From Aquificota bacterium (GTDB taxonomy: Bacteria; Thermosulfidibacterota; Thermosulfidibacteria; Thermosulfidibacterales; B14-G1), in the NCBI GenBank assembly GCA_015486105.1, contig WFSI01000093.1:1-48154 (forward strand): a stretch of DNA of 48,154 nucleotides, read 5' to 3'. Under the pieces are notes generated by a model. It was not told the DNA's origin. It saw only the letters and a list, made by a program, of their open reading frames with translations, and searched no databases. The position numbers and the translations under genes were made by a program. Below are positions 8,108 through 16,138 of the stretch, one piece after another; within the stretch, counting starts at the first letter, position 1; the number at the start of each line of letters is the position of its first letter.

Positions 8108-9377
8108 CCGCAAAGAGATTTATTATCCCTATAGGAGTGGGGTCTATCACCCTCACCCTTCTGTGAAGAGCAGCAGCTACGTCTTTGGAAGTAAGGTCAT
8201 CCAGGAATAGACCATCATCATTGAGGACCACTGAAGGAATGATCACCTCTCCCGCTGGAGCATCCTTCACCCCCTCAATGATGTCCATGCCAGAAAGGAG
8301 CCCCGCCACAGTCACATGATCACCAAAGAGCCTGTTCTTTATAGCCACCACATAGCTCTTTTCCTTCAGGGGGGAACTTTCTATGCAGGCCGCAAGGTAA
8401 GGGGCAAAAGCCTCCCCCGTGATAAAAATAAAGGGGGTAAAAATCTGAAAACCAGAAAAATCTAATTTTTCCCACTCATGAAGGAAAAAAGGGACCATAC
8501 CCACCCCGTCCTCCCACTGGGGGAAATCCCCATAGTGATCCAAAGAAGGAAAAGGAAGACCAGCTTTTATGTACCACTCATCGGAGAGAAAGAGGAAGGG
8601 AGAACCCACCTTACGTGAGGCCTCCTTCTGCATGGAGGAAGCCTTACGAACAAAATCCCTGGCATACTCCTCAGTTACAGGGACCAAGGGATAAAGCCCA
8701 TGGCGAAACCGGGTAATACCCACAGGAACAACGGCCATGGACATCACATGGGGATAAAGGGGAACCACATCACCCACGGTTTTTTCAAACACCCTACCAT
8801 CGTTGATTCCTGGACAAATGACCACCTGGAGATGGACCTTTATCCCTAAGGAGACTAATCTCTTGAGGCGGCTGTAGCCATGAGCCCCCTCGAGAGTACC
8901 CATCAAAAAGGACCTCACTTGGGGATCCGTAGCGTGAAGGGAGACATAGAGAGGTGAAAGGTGCTGTTCCTCCAAACGCCGCCAATCCTTTTCCCTCAAA
9001 TTAGTAAGGGTAATATAGTTGCCATGAAGAAAGGAGAGACGATAGTCATCGTCTTTAAGGTAGAGGGAATGCCTCATGCCCGACGGCATCTGGTCCATAA
9101 AACAGAAGATGCACTTGCAGGAACATTTCTTAGGGACAATATCCTCCAGAATTAAGCCCAAATCCTCCCCGGGTCGTCTCCCGATTTCCACCTCCCACAC
9201 CTCACCCCGAGCCTTCTCCACCAAAATCTCCAGCACCTCTTCCCCTGAGGTAAGGAAATGAAAATCCAACCAATCATTAACCTCCCTACCGTTTATCTGA
9301 AGAATTTTATCCCCCTCCTCCAGACCCACCTCAAAAGAGATGGAGTTAGGGGAAATACCCTTAATTACAAGGGCCAT
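8079..9377 (-). CDS. DUF512 protein: PDZ-like domain plus atypical radical SAM core
   Basis: A 432-residue protein of the TIGR03279/DUF512 family, function unknown. Residues ~1-45 resemble a PDZ fold (PNSISFEVGLEEGDKILQIN). The cluster motif CxxxCxxC is at Cys85, Cys89 and Cys92 with an extra Cys87, set in KKCSCKCIFCFMDQMPSG. The remainder (SLHATDPQVR, ICPGINDG, SDEWYIKAG) is diagnostic of DUF512. The ATG at 9377 is preferred over the GTG one codon upstream because it sits five bases after GGAG and overlaps the pgsA stop as TGATG. It is coupled to pgsA and ends antisense to the IclR gene. Confidence 0.87.
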   Translation of the reverse strand: MALVIKGISPNSISFEVGLEEGDKILQINGREVNDWLDFHFLTSGEEVLEILVEKARGEVWEVEIGRRPGEDLGLILEDIVPKKCSCKCIFCFMDQMPSGMRHSLYLKDDDYRLSFLHGNYITLTNLREKDWRRLEEQHLSPLYVSLHATDPQVRSFLMGTLEGAHGYSRLKRLVSLGIKVHLQVVICPGINDGRVFEKTVGDVVPLYPHVMSMAVVPVGITRFRHGLYPLVPVTEEYARDFVRKASSMQKEASRKVGSPFLFLSDEWYIKAGLPFPSLDHYGDFPQWEDGVGMVPFFLHEWEKLDFSGFQIFTPFIFITGEAFAPYLAACIESSPLKEKSYVVAIKNRLFGDHVTVAGLLSGMDIIEGVKDAPAGEVIIPSVVLNDDGLFLDDLTSKDVAAALHRRVRVIDPTPIGIINLFAAKSVRPRAC

Positions 9378-9922
9378 CACAACTCCTCAGAAAGGGCCTT
9401 GATTCCCCGATATATATAGTCCAGTCCTGATACCATAGTGGCCATAAAGGTGACCAGCTCTAAAGCCGCTAAAAGATGATCCGTGGAAAGGGACAGGCCA
9501 TGAAAGAGAAGAGTGGCAAAAACCGTAACCACCTGGAAAAAGGTAGTTCCTTTACCTAAGAAAGAAGGACTAACCTCCACTACTCCCCCAAAAAAAAGGG
9601 CGGTCAGTACTACCCCTCCTACCAGCAACACATCTCGAGAGACCACAGTAATGGCCAACCAAGGAGGAGTATAATTCATAAAAGCCATAGTTATAAAGGC
9701 TCCATCTAAAAGAACCTTATCTGCCAAGGGATCCAAAAGAGTGCCCAGATAACTCTTCTGGTTAAAGCGCTTGGCTATGTATCCATCCAAGAGATCCGTA
9801 AAGGAGGCTAAAATAAAGATAGTCAAACCCAATACCACCCTTTTATACACTAAGGCCGTCACAAAAAATGGAACGGAGCAAAGCCTGAGAAGAGTGAGAA
9901 GATTGGGAATAGTGATTACCAC
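9377..9922 (-). CDS. pgsA: CDP-diacylglycerol--glycerol-3-phosphate 3-phosphatidyltransferase
   Basis: Makes phosphatidylglycerol phosphate in the inner membrane. The CDP-alcohol phosphotransferase motif is complete: Asp43, Asp46-Gly47, Ala50, Gly60, Asp64 and Asp68 (FTDLLDGYIAKR...LLDPLADK), with Lys51 where Arg is usual. Four or more membrane helices are evident. The frame reaches 9949, but that GTG abuts the GGAG too closely. The GTG at 9922 follows GGGGGATTAAT and gives the conserved opening MVITIPNLLTLLRL. The upstream gene stops at 9924, so the genes almost touch. Other CDP-alcohol transferases share the motif; the PgsA assignment rests on length and the N-terminus. Confidence 0.85.
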   Translation of the reverse strand: MVITIPNLLTLLRLCSVPFFVTALVYKRVVLGLTIFILASFTDLLDGYIAKRFNQKSYLGTLLDPLADKVLLDGAFITMAFMNYTPPWLAITVVSRDVLLVGGVVLTALFFGGVVEVSPSFLGKGTTFFQVVTVFATLLFHGLSLSTDHLLAALELVTFMATMVSGLDYIYRGIKALSEEL

Positions 9923-9923
9923 A

Positions 9924-10325
9924 TTAATCCCCCAAGATGCTGCCCTCACTCCTTAGGGCATCTTGAAGATACTCCGAATCAATATAGACTTCTACTTTCA
10001 CATGCCACTCCCCACCTTCCAAGGATTGCCCCTCCTGAGGAGGAGTGAAGGAAGCTTCCAAGACCCTATACTTCACTATAAACTCCTTTAACCTACCCTT
10101 TATACTATCCATAAAGGACTCTACCGTGACGGTATCCTCCTCAAGAAGGGAAACCTCCCGTTTCACTGCCTGGAAAAGAGCCTCCTCTAAAGCCTCATGG
10201 TAAGCCTGAGGTCTATCTTCTCCCTTCACAGCCACCTGAGCCTCCCCCTCAGACCTCACCAAAAGGCCTTGACTGAAAGCCGCCAAGGCAAGAAAAACCG
10301 CTAAAGCTCCCAAGAAAACCCTCAC
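9924..10325 (-). CDS. Small exported protein, possibly FlgT-N/LPP20-like
   Basis: A 133-residue protein with a clear signal peptide (residues 1-20, hydrophobic core VFLGALAVFLALAA, cleavage likely after FSQG). The mature part is acidic and helical (AYHEALEEALFQAVKREVS) and then predicted beta (EWHVKVEVYIDS), a pattern like the FlgT N-terminal or LPP20 domain. No lipobox Cys is present, so it should be soluble in the periplasm. The GTG start overlaps the rdgB stop as GTGA. No flagellar gene is nearby, and the family call is weak. Confidence 0.65.
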   Translation of the reverse strand: MRVFLGALAVFLALAAFSQGLLVRSEGEAQVAVKGEDRPQAYHEALEEALFQAVKREVSLLEEDTVTVESFMDSIKGRLKEFIVKYRVLEASFTPPQEGQSLEGGEWHVKVEVYIDSEYLQDALRSEGSILGD

Positions 10326-10930
10326 AAATCCCTCTCCAAAAGACGGGCCAAGATTTCAACCATCTTTTCCAGAGCCTTGGCCCGGTGGCTTATCCTATTC
10401 TTTTCTTCAGGAGGAAGCTGAGCCATAGTTTTACCGTAAGAGGGAAGGTAGAAAACAGGATCATAGCCAAATCCACTCTTACCCCGAGGCTCCTGGCCAA
10501 CAAAACCCTCACAAACACCTTCCACCACATACTCCTCACCCCGAGGAGTGACCAAGGCCATGACACAACGAAACCTGGCCTTTCTCTCCCCCAGTGGCAC
10601 ACCCTCAAGCCTTTTCAGGAGAAGGGCGCTCCTTTCATCATCCCCTAAACCCTCGCCACCAAACCGGGCAGAATATACCCCAGGCCCACCCCCCAATGCA
10701 TCCACCTCCAAACCAGAATCATCAGCCAAGGCTATTAATCCAGTGAAGCGGGCTACAGACCTAGCCTTTTTTAATGCATTATCGACAAAGGAATCTCCAT
10801 TCTCCTCCACAGATGGTATAGATGGGAAGGCATCCATAGAGAGGACCTCCCAACCTTTATCTGCCAGCAGGGCTTTCAGCTCCCGGATCTTTCCAGGATT
10901 TTTTGTAGCTACTACCAACTTAATAATCAC
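10322..10930 (-). CDS. rdgB: XTP/dITP (non-canonical purine NTP) pyrophosphatase
   Basis: Removes dITP, XTP and ITP from the nucleotide pool by hydrolysis to monophosphate and pyrophosphate. Hallmarks are the N-terminal ATKNPGKIREL, the catalytic segment ADDSGLEVDALGG, and the C-terminal SGFGYDPVFYLP and ISHRAKAL. The open frame extends to 11038, but a GTG at 10930 gives the family start MIIKLVVATKNPGK and about 202 residues, the usual length; its ribosome site GGGGGAG is only two bases away, so the exact start is uncertain. It heads the minus-strand run rdgB - exported protein - pgsA - DUF512, all overlapping or nearly so. Confidence 0.92.
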   Translation of the reverse strand: MIIKLVVATKNPGKIRELKALLADKGWEVLSMDAFPSIPSVEENGDSFVDNALKKARSVARFTGLIALADDSGLEVDALGGGPGVYSARFGGEGLGDDERSALLLKRLEGVPLGERKARFRCVMALVTPRGEEYVVEGVCEGFVGQEPRGKSGFGYDPVFYLPSYGKTMAQLPPEEKNRISHRAKALEKMVEILARLLERDL

Positions 10931-10962
10931 ATCTCCCCCGGTTGATGGGTAAACACTTTTCC

Positions 10963-10992
10963 CATATAGGATACCTACAGGGTTCATTTCAA
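10963..10992 (-). promoter_or_regulatory. Putative promoter for the rdgB unit
   Basis: Minus strand TTGAAA (10992-10987), 18 bases, TATATG (10968-10963); start near 10956, about 26 bases before the proposed GTG. It overlaps a plus-strand TTGATG-17-TATAGG pair (10942-10970). Confidence 0.3.
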
Positions 10993-11006
10993 GGGAGAGG
11001 CCTTTC

Positions 11007-11035
11007 TTGAAATGGATAGTGAGGAGGGATAAAGT
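11007..11035 (+). promoter_or_regulatory. Putative sigma-70 promoter for the DUF507-bamD unit
   Basis: TTGAAA (11007-11012), exactly 17 bases, TAAAGT (11030-11035), giving a leader of about 15 bases before the ATG at 11057. Confidence 0.45.
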
Positions 11036-11056
11036 CAACCACTTTAGGGGGTGGTA

Positions 11057-11341
11057 ATGAAGTTAAAAGAGGAGCATATCCAACAAATCGCCAAGGTCAT
11101 GGCCAGAAGAGCCGTAAGGGATGGGTTGGTCCAGGGGAAAGAGCCCTTAGAAGAAAGGATTAGCAGAGTCATCTTTAAGGTAATCCAAGCAGACATGGCA
11201 AAAGAAAAGGCCATAGACCAAGAAGCCCACGATCTTCTCAAGGAACACATAAAAGATATAGAAGCTCATAGTATCAGCTACCACAAGATGTTTCAAAGGG
11301 TTAAAGAGAAATTGGCCCGGGAAAGGGGCCTCATCTTATGA
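11057..11341 (+). CDS. DUF507 family protein (first of a pair)
   Basis: A 94-residue, highly charged helical protein (MKLKEEHIQQIAKVMARRAV...). DUF507 proteins are small, uncharacterised and typically found in Desulfobacterota, Aquificota and Nitrospirota, often as adjacent pairs, as here. No catalytic motif, membrane segment or signal is visible. The ATG at 11057 is preferred to the GTG at 11051 because GGGGGTGG lies right before it. Its stop overlaps the next gene as ATGA, and it leads a unit with bamD and cvpA. Confidence 0.82.
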   Translation: MKLKEEHIQQIAKVMARRAVRDGLVQGKEPLEERISRVIFKVIQADMAKEKAIDQEAHDLLKEHIKDIEAHSISYHKMFQRVKEKLARERGLIL

Positions 11342-11610
11342 GTTTCAGCAGGGAAAGGGTTTTCCACTTAGTGACCCTCATCGTAGAAGGACTGGAGAAA
11401 GAGGAAATCACTATTCCCGAGCCAGAAAAGCTGAGGGGCCGCCTCACTCGGGTTTTCAGCGACGAGCTCCGGATATTAGAAACCATAGACCAGGATGTAA
11501 GGTCCAAGATAGGGAAGATGAGCAAGCCCATGGCCGAAGGAAGCGGAGAGTGGAAGGCCCTTTACGAAAGGTTTTTTGACGAAGAGTGGAAAAGGAGACT
11601 AAAATTGTGA
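11338..11610 (+). CDS. DUF507 family protein (second of a pair)
   Basis: A 90-residue charged helical protein (MSFSRERVFHLVTLIVEGLE...RLTRVFSDELRILETIDQDV) related to its neighbour by length, helix pattern and the xDxExRxxExIDQ stretch. It is coupled at both ends: ATGA overlap with the first DUF507 gene and GTGA overlap with bamD. Function unknown; the couplings suggest equimolar expression of the pair, perhaps as a heterodimer (inference). Confidence 0.82.
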   Translation: MSFSRERVFHLVTLIVEGLEKEEITIPEPEKLRGRLTRVFSDELRILETIDQDVRSKIGKMSKPMAEGSGEWKALYERFFDEEWKRRLKL

Positions 11611-12395
11611 GAAGGCTTCTCCTCCTTACCCTTCTTCTACCTCTCTTAGGAGGATGCCTCTTTTGGGGAAAGGGAAAGGAAAAGAAAGAAAACTCTTCTT
11701 CTCCCGAAGAACTCTACACAACAGGAGAGCAAGCCCTCTTTAACAGAAAATTCGGCACAGCTAAGGAACGATTCAAAAAGCTATTAGAAGCATCCCCAGA
11801 AAGCGAATTCTCCCGAACCGCTAGGTTAGGACTGGCCGAAGCCTACTTCAGAGATGGAGATTACGAAGAAGCTGCTCAGGCCTATAAGGACTATTTAGAC
11901 CTGCACCCTTTGAGCCCCAACTCCGATTACGTCCAATACAAGCTGGGCATGTGCTACTATAAACTTATGCTTCCCCCCGATAGAGATCAAAAATACACCC
12001 AAGAAGCTATCAAGGCCTTTGAAAAACTGATCAAGATTTACCCCACAAGTCCTTGGACAATCAGGGGCGCTCAACTCCTCAAAGAGTGCAAGGAAAAGTT
12101 GGCCCAACATGACATCTACGTGGGTAAATTCTACTATAAAGTGAAAGAGTACAAGGCAGCCCGGCTCCGTTTTCAAGCCGCTTACGACCGGGTAAAAGAA
12201 GGGGAATCGGCCGCCGAAGCTCTGTATTGGTTGGGTAAGACTTATCAAACCTTAGGGAAGAAGAAAAAGGCCATAGAGTGCTATCAAAAGGTAGTAAAAG
12301 AATATGGTATGTGGGGAGATGTAGACAAAGCCGAGGAGGCCTTAGAAGACCTGCAGAAAAATAGAAAAAGAAGAAAAAGGTTCCTCCTCTTTTAA
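11607..12395 (+). CDS. bamD: Outer-membrane assembly lipoprotein BamD
   Basis: A 262-residue lipoprotein of the BAM complex, which inserts beta-barrel proteins into the outer membrane. With the GTG start at 11607 the N-terminus is MRRLLLLTLLLPLLGGC, a canonical lipobox with Cys17 as lipidation site. After a Ser/charged linker come five TPR-like repeats (AEAYFRDGDYEEAAQAY, YKLGMCYYK, FKLIKIYPTSP-like, FYYKVKEYKAARLRF, WLGKTYQTLGKKKKAIECY). The GTG is favoured over 11586 because AGGAG lies nine bases upstream and it overlaps the previous stop as GTGA. The C-terminus is strongly basic. Confidence 0.92.
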   Translation: MRRLLLLTLLLPLLGGCLFWGKGKEKKENSSSPEELYTTGEQALFNRKFGTAKERFKKLLEASPESEFSRTARLGLAEAYFRDGDYEEAAQAYKDYLDLHPLSPNSDYVQYKLGMCYYKLMLPPDRDQKYTQEAIKAFEKLIKIYPTSPWTIRGAQLLKECKEKLAQHDIYVGKFYYKVKEYKAARLRFQAAYDRVKEGESAAEALYWLGKTYQTLGKKKKAIECYQKVVKEYGMWGDVDKAEEALEDLQKNRKRRKRFLLF

Positions 12396-12410
12396 AGGGA
12401 GGTAAAAAAT

Positions 12411-12941
12411 ATGAATCCCTTAGATATCCTTTTAGGGCTTATCATCCTGTTTTTTGTCATTTTAGGGCTTTACAGGGGTTTTTTCCGGGAGATAATGTCC
12501 CTCTTAGGTTTCATCCTGGGGCTATATCTGGCCCTTCACTTTTATGCCCCCTTAGCCCACTGGGCCATTAAATGGTTTCCCTCTTTTCCTGCCTTAGTAA
12601 ATGTTTTTTCCTTCTTAATCATATTCCTTACCACAGTCCTTTTGGCTGCCGGTGTGGGGGTAATATTCAAAAAGCTCATCATCATTGCTGATCTAAAGAT
12701 TACCGATAGGCTCTTAGGAGGCCTGTTTGGCTTTGGCAAGGCTTTCCTAATAAATTCTCTCATCGTCATATTTTTAGTAGCCTTTGTCCCCCAAGGAGAA
12801 AAACTGGTAAGGAACTCCCCTTTGGCTAAAACCACCCAACACCTTACTCAAATAGTACTAAGATTTGCACCTCCAGAGTTGAAGCATAAATTTTTTAACG
12901 GGCAGCAAAAGACCAACTCTATGGAGGAAGGGCATGATTAG
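12411..12941 (+). CDS. CvpA family membrane protein
   Basis: A 176-residue inner-membrane protein with four hydrophobic helices (about residues 5-22, 28-45, 63-85 and 101-122) and the family signature GLYRGFFREIMSLLGFILG near the N-terminus. CvpA homologues are linked to colicin V export, envelope stress and peptidoglycan homeostasis, but the biochemical role is not settled. Start ATG at 12411 follows GGGAGGTAAAAAAT. Its last 8 bases overlap the MEMO1-like gene. Confidence 0.85.
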   Translation: MNPLDILLGLIILFFVILGLYRGFFREIMSLLGFILGLYLALHFYAPLAHWAIKWFPSFPALVNVFSFLIIFLTTVLLAAGVGVIFKKLIIIADLKITDRLLGGLFGFGKAFLINSLIVIFLVAFVPQGEKLVRNSPLAKTTQHLTQIVLRFAPPELKHKFFNGQQKTNSMEEGHD

Positions 12942-13731
12942 AAAACCAGCAGTAGCAGGATACTTTTATCCCCGGGACCCCATAAGACTCCGGGAGATGA
13001 TTGAACAGTTCCTGGTTCCCCAAGCTGACAGGATCAAGGCCTCAGGGGCATTATGTCCTCATGCAGGTTACATGTATTCAGGTCCTGTAGCCGGAGCTGT
13101 TTACTCCCATATCCAGATTCCCGAGAGGGTGATCCTCATTGGACCCAACCACACGGGTTTAGGGGCAAAAGCCTCGATCATGACCCAAGGATCATGGCTC
13201 ACCCCTTTTGGTGAGGTAGAGGTAGATACCACTTTAGCTTCCAAAATTTTGGAATATTCCCAGCACATCAAAGAAGACACCCAGGCCCATCTGGCAGAAC
13301 ACTCCTTAGAAGTCCAAATCCCCTTCCTCCAGTATTTCAAACCCCAAGTCAAAATCGTGCCCATCACCATCATGGGGATCTCCTACAGCACAGCCCAAGA
13401 GATAGGAGAAGCCATAGGCAAAGCCGTAGCTTCCCAGGAAACAGTTATCATAGCCAGCTCTGACATGACCCATTACGAACCCCAAAAAGCCGCCGCCAAT
13501 AAGGACCACAAGGCCTTAGAAGCCATCCTCAAATTAGACCCCCAAGAACTCTATGAGAGGGTTACGACCATGGATATCTCCATGTGTGGAGTAATGCCCA
13601 CTATAGCCACTTTAATAGCCTGCATACACTTGGGATGTAAAAAAGCCCAGCTTATCCGTTACATGACCTCAGGAGATACCACAGGAGATTACTCCCAGGT
13701 AGTAGGATACGCTGGGGTAGTCATCCACTAA
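12934..13731 (+). CDS. MEMO1-like protein (AmmeMemoRadiSam system protein B)
   Basis: A 265-residue member of the MEMO family, with the opening RKPAVAGYFYPRDP and the conserved PHAGYMYSGPVAGAVY, LIGPNHTG, EHSLEVQIPFLQ and SSDMTHYEP segments. His residues in PHAGY, PNH and EHS line a pocket related to that of class III extradiol dioxygenases. The partners AMMECR1 and the radical SAM AmmeMemo component are not in the window, so it is a separated copy or the others lie elsewhere. ATG at 12934 with GGAGGAAGGGC upstream, inside the cvpA 3' end. It ends tail to tail with the HAD gene. Confidence 0.9.
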   Translation: MIRKPAVAGYFYPRDPIRLREMIEQFLVPQADRIKASGALCPHAGYMYSGPVAGAVYSHIQIPERVILIGPNHTGLGAKASIMTQGSWLTPFGEVEVDTTLASKILEYSQHIKEDTQAHLAEHSLEVQIPFLQYFKPQVKIVPITIMGISYSTAQEIGEAIGKAVASQETVIIASSDMTHYEPQKAAANKDHKALEAILKLDPQELYERVTTMDISMCGVMPTIATLIACIHLGCKKAQLIRYMTSGDTTGDYSQVVGYAGVVIH

Positions 13732-14198
13732 CTCCGCAATGTAGCCTTTAGCCTCTTAGGCTCCAAGAATAAACCAAGGGCACCCGCAGCATCCCCCATC
13801 AACACATGGGCCTTAGTAAGCAAGGGTGGATAAAGTCCCTCCCCTCCAAGAAGGGCAATAGCCAAATCCCCCTCCTCCATCATGAGAAGGTCATTGGAAC
13901 CGTTGCCTAAAACCGCTACTCCTCCCTCCAAAGAAGAAACAAACCGGGCCTTAGACTCCCTCTCCTGCCCAGGCTCCAAGATGAAAAGGTCCACAGGTAA
14001 GCCCTGGAGTTCCTCCTTAGCCATACCAAAAGTATCAGCAGTAATTATGTGAATCTTTAAGAAAGGGGCAATCTCGGAAAGGCTTTCCCTTACCCCCGGA
14101 GTAAGCCTTCCATCCAAGGCCAACGTGCCATTATAATCAGAAACGAGGTGGGAAAGCCTCAGAAAGCCGAATCCCGGAATGTCAATTTCTATAGGCAA
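13728..14198 (-). CDS. HAD-superfamily protein, soluble P-type-ATPase-like (COG4087)
   Basis: A 156-residue HAD protein. Motif I is Asp21-Tyr-Asn23-Gly-Thr (DYNGTLALDG), motif II is IITADT, the Lys is in ERESKARF, and motif IV is GNGSNDLLMM. In a standard HAD phosphatase the second Asp of motif I and the first of motif IV would be acidic; Asn in both places fits the small COG4087 group from memory. Function unknown. The start appears to be TTG (14198) within the end of the M23 peptidase gene (17-base overlap), with a poor ribosome site, so translation probably depends on coupling. Confidence 0.8.
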   Translation of the reverse strand: MPIEIDIPGFGFLRLSHLVSDYNGTLALDGRLTPGVRESLSEIAPFLKIHIITADTFGMAKEELQGLPVDLFILEPGQERESKARFVSSLEGGVAVLGNGSNDLLMMEEGDLAIALLGGEGLYPPLLTKAHVLMGDAAGALGLFLEPKRLKATLRS

Positions 14199-15126
14199 GA
14201 AGGATACGCCCCAGTTTCAAGTAGTAATAAGGATTGACGGCCACCTTACCCACCCTTACCTCATAATGTAGATGGGGAGCCGTACTCCTTCCTGTATTCC
14301 CCACCCGAGCTATAACTTGGTCCCTCTTCACCTTTTCTCCAACCCTAACGAGAATCTTGGAACAATGACCATATCGGGTAGAAAAACCATAGCCATGATC
14401 CACCACCACCATTTTGCCGTATCCCCCATTCCTCCCAGCAAAGACGACCACCCCGTCAGCGGGAACCCGAATAGGGGCACCCACAGGGGCTGCAATGTCT
14501 ATCCCTTCGTGGAATTCCCTTCTACCTGTGAAAGGACTTTTTCGGTACCCAAAGGGAGAAGTGATCCATCCTCTAACGGGATACCCCAAAGGGGTATGGG
14601 CTAAAAGAGCTTCCCTACTCCTCAGAAACTCCTCTAAGATATGAAAGCTCTCCCCTTGGACCTCAGCTGATCTTCTCACCCTAAAAAGGTCCCTCTTAAA
14701 GTCCATAATGAGCCTCTGGGTATTCTCCCTCAAGCCCTTCATCCTCTTTCTGAGGACAAACTCCTCCGGTCCCCCTAAGGCCAGGGTCTTATCCCCAGAA
14801 TCCAAATGGGCCAGTTTCCTAATCCTATTATCCATAATCTGGAGGCGAATCATACTGTCCTCAGTATCCTTCAACTCCATGGCCAGCTTTCTAAACTCCA
14901 ACTGATAGGAAGCCACCTTTTCCTCCAGCCTGTCGGCTTCCCTGGCCCTTAGGCTCCTCTGCACATAACCCGCTAAGAGAAGAGCATTGGCACCTGCGAT
15001 GCCTAAAAGCATCAGCAAGACCACAAGGAGAGAAAAAAGACTAAAGGTGATCTCCTTTTTCTTCTCATAACTGGAGAAAAGGAGGATAGCATAGCGCTTC
15101 TTCCGTAACCTCCCCATAAAACCCAT
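14182..15126 (-). CDS. Membrane-anchored M23 (LytM-type) peptidase
   Basis: A 314-residue envelope protein that may cut or help remodel peptidoglycan cross-links. A cytoplasmic basic N-terminus leads to one membrane helix (~27-55), then a coiled coil (about 57-100) and a C-terminal LytM domain (~190-310). The zinc motif is intact: His206 and Asp210 (HEGID) and the HxH at 285-287 (APHLHYEV), so it should be active rather than an EnvC-like degenerate regulator. ATG at 15126 follows GGAGGAGGTGTAG. Confidence 0.92.
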   Translation of the reverse strand: MGFMGRLRKKRYAILLFSSYEKKKEITFSLFSLLVVLLMLLGIAGANALLLAGYVQRSLRAREADRLEEKVASYQLEFRKLAMELKDTEDSMIRLQIMDNRIRKLAHLDSGDKTLALGGPEEFVLRKRMKGLRENTQRLIMDFKRDLFRVRRSAEVQGESFHILEEFLRSREALLAHTPLGYPVRGWITSPFGYRKSPFTGRREFHEGIDIAAPVGAPIRVPADGVVVFAGRNGGYGKMVVVDHGYGFSTRYGHCSKILVRVGEKVKRDQVIARVGNTGRSTAPHLHYEVRVGKVAVNPYYYLKLGRILLAYRN

Positions 15127-15246
15127 CTACACCTCCTCCACTGGTTTCTTAAAAGCACATCTCCATCCATTTTTCAAGGTTAAACTTCTTTCTATTTTTC
15201 ACCTTTCTTGACCAATATACCTTAGAGGGATAAGGATGGCCCTTTG

Positions 15247-16119
15247 ATGAGGGAAAAAATACGCATAGAGGATCTCCTCACTATAGCCTTCTGCGGTATC
15301 ATGGCCCTACTCACCCTTCTAAACAGTGAGAGAATACCTCAATGGGCCATTCATGTAGCCATAGACCTCACTACAGCCGTAGTTTGTATCATCATACCAT
15401 GGGCCACAGCAGGGAAAACCGATTCCTTCTCCTTCCATCTACGTCACTGGTACGTACTGGTGGTAGTACCCCTGAACTTTATGAATCTCAAAGGGGTGAT
15501 TCATGGAATCAACCCACGAAACTTCGACCACCTTCTTATAAAGATCGATCACTGGATTTTTGGGGTAAACCCCACCCAATGGATCCAGCACATCATCAAC
15601 CCATGGCTCACAGAGTACCTCCAGTGGGCGTATATGTCTTACTTCCTCATCCCTGTAATCCTGGGCATAGTTCTCTACAAAGAAAAACGCTATCATGATT
15701 TTAGGGTATCGGCCACAGTAATCCTTTTGGCCTTTTACCTCTCTTATTTAGGATACTTAGTAGTACCTGCCGTAGGACCTCGTTTCACTTTGCCTCATCA
15801 GATCCCTCTCCAGGGAGTGTTCCTCACTCACGAGCTCAAGGACCTCCTAAATATCTTAGAACCCACCCCCCACGATTGCTTCCCCAGCGGCCATACCGCT
15901 GTAGCCCTGGCCTGCGTCTTCTTAGCAGCCAGGTACAATCGAAGGCTCTTCTGGATTTACGTGCCCACCGTCTCCAGCCTCATTTTTTCCACAGTATACC
16001 ACCGGTATCACTATGTGATAGATGTAATAGCAGGTATACTTCTGGCTTTAATCGCCTGGTGGTGGGGTAATTGGCTTTTCTCATGGTGGGAGGACCACAC
16101 CCAGAACCACGAGGGATAA
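15247..16119 (+). CDS. PAP2-superfamily membrane protein (inositolphosphotransferase/Aur1-like)
   Basis: A 290-residue protein with about six membrane helices. It has the PAP2 phosphatase motifs CFPSGHT (near residue 210) and YHRYHYVIDVIAG (near 245), containing the catalytic histidines. The large soluble loop with HGINPRNFDHLLIKIDHWIF and WLTEYLQWAYMSYF is typical of the PAP2_3 group that includes fungal inositol-phosphorylceramide synthase and bacterial phosphatidylinositol-type enzymes. It may dephosphorylate or transfer lipid head groups; the substrate is not deducible. ATG at 15247 is preferred to a TTG one codon earlier, with AGGATGG upstream. murJ follows after 19 bases. Confidence 0.84.
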   Translation: MREKIRIEDLLTIAFCGIMALLTLLNSERIPQWAIHVAIDLTTAVVCIIIPWATAGKTDSFSFHLRHWYVLVVVPLNFMNLKGVIHGINPRNFDHLLIKIDHWIFGVNPTQWIQHIINPWLTEYLQWAYMSYFLIPVILGIVLYKEKRYHDFRVSATVILLAFYLSYLGYLVVPAVGPRFTLPHQIPLQGVFLTHELKDLLNILEPTPHDCFPSGHTAVALACVFLAARYNRRLFWIYVPTVSSLIFSTVYHRYHYVIDVIAGILLALIAWWWGNWLFSWWEDHTQNHEG

Positions 16120-16138
16120 GGACTACCTGGGAGGGACC

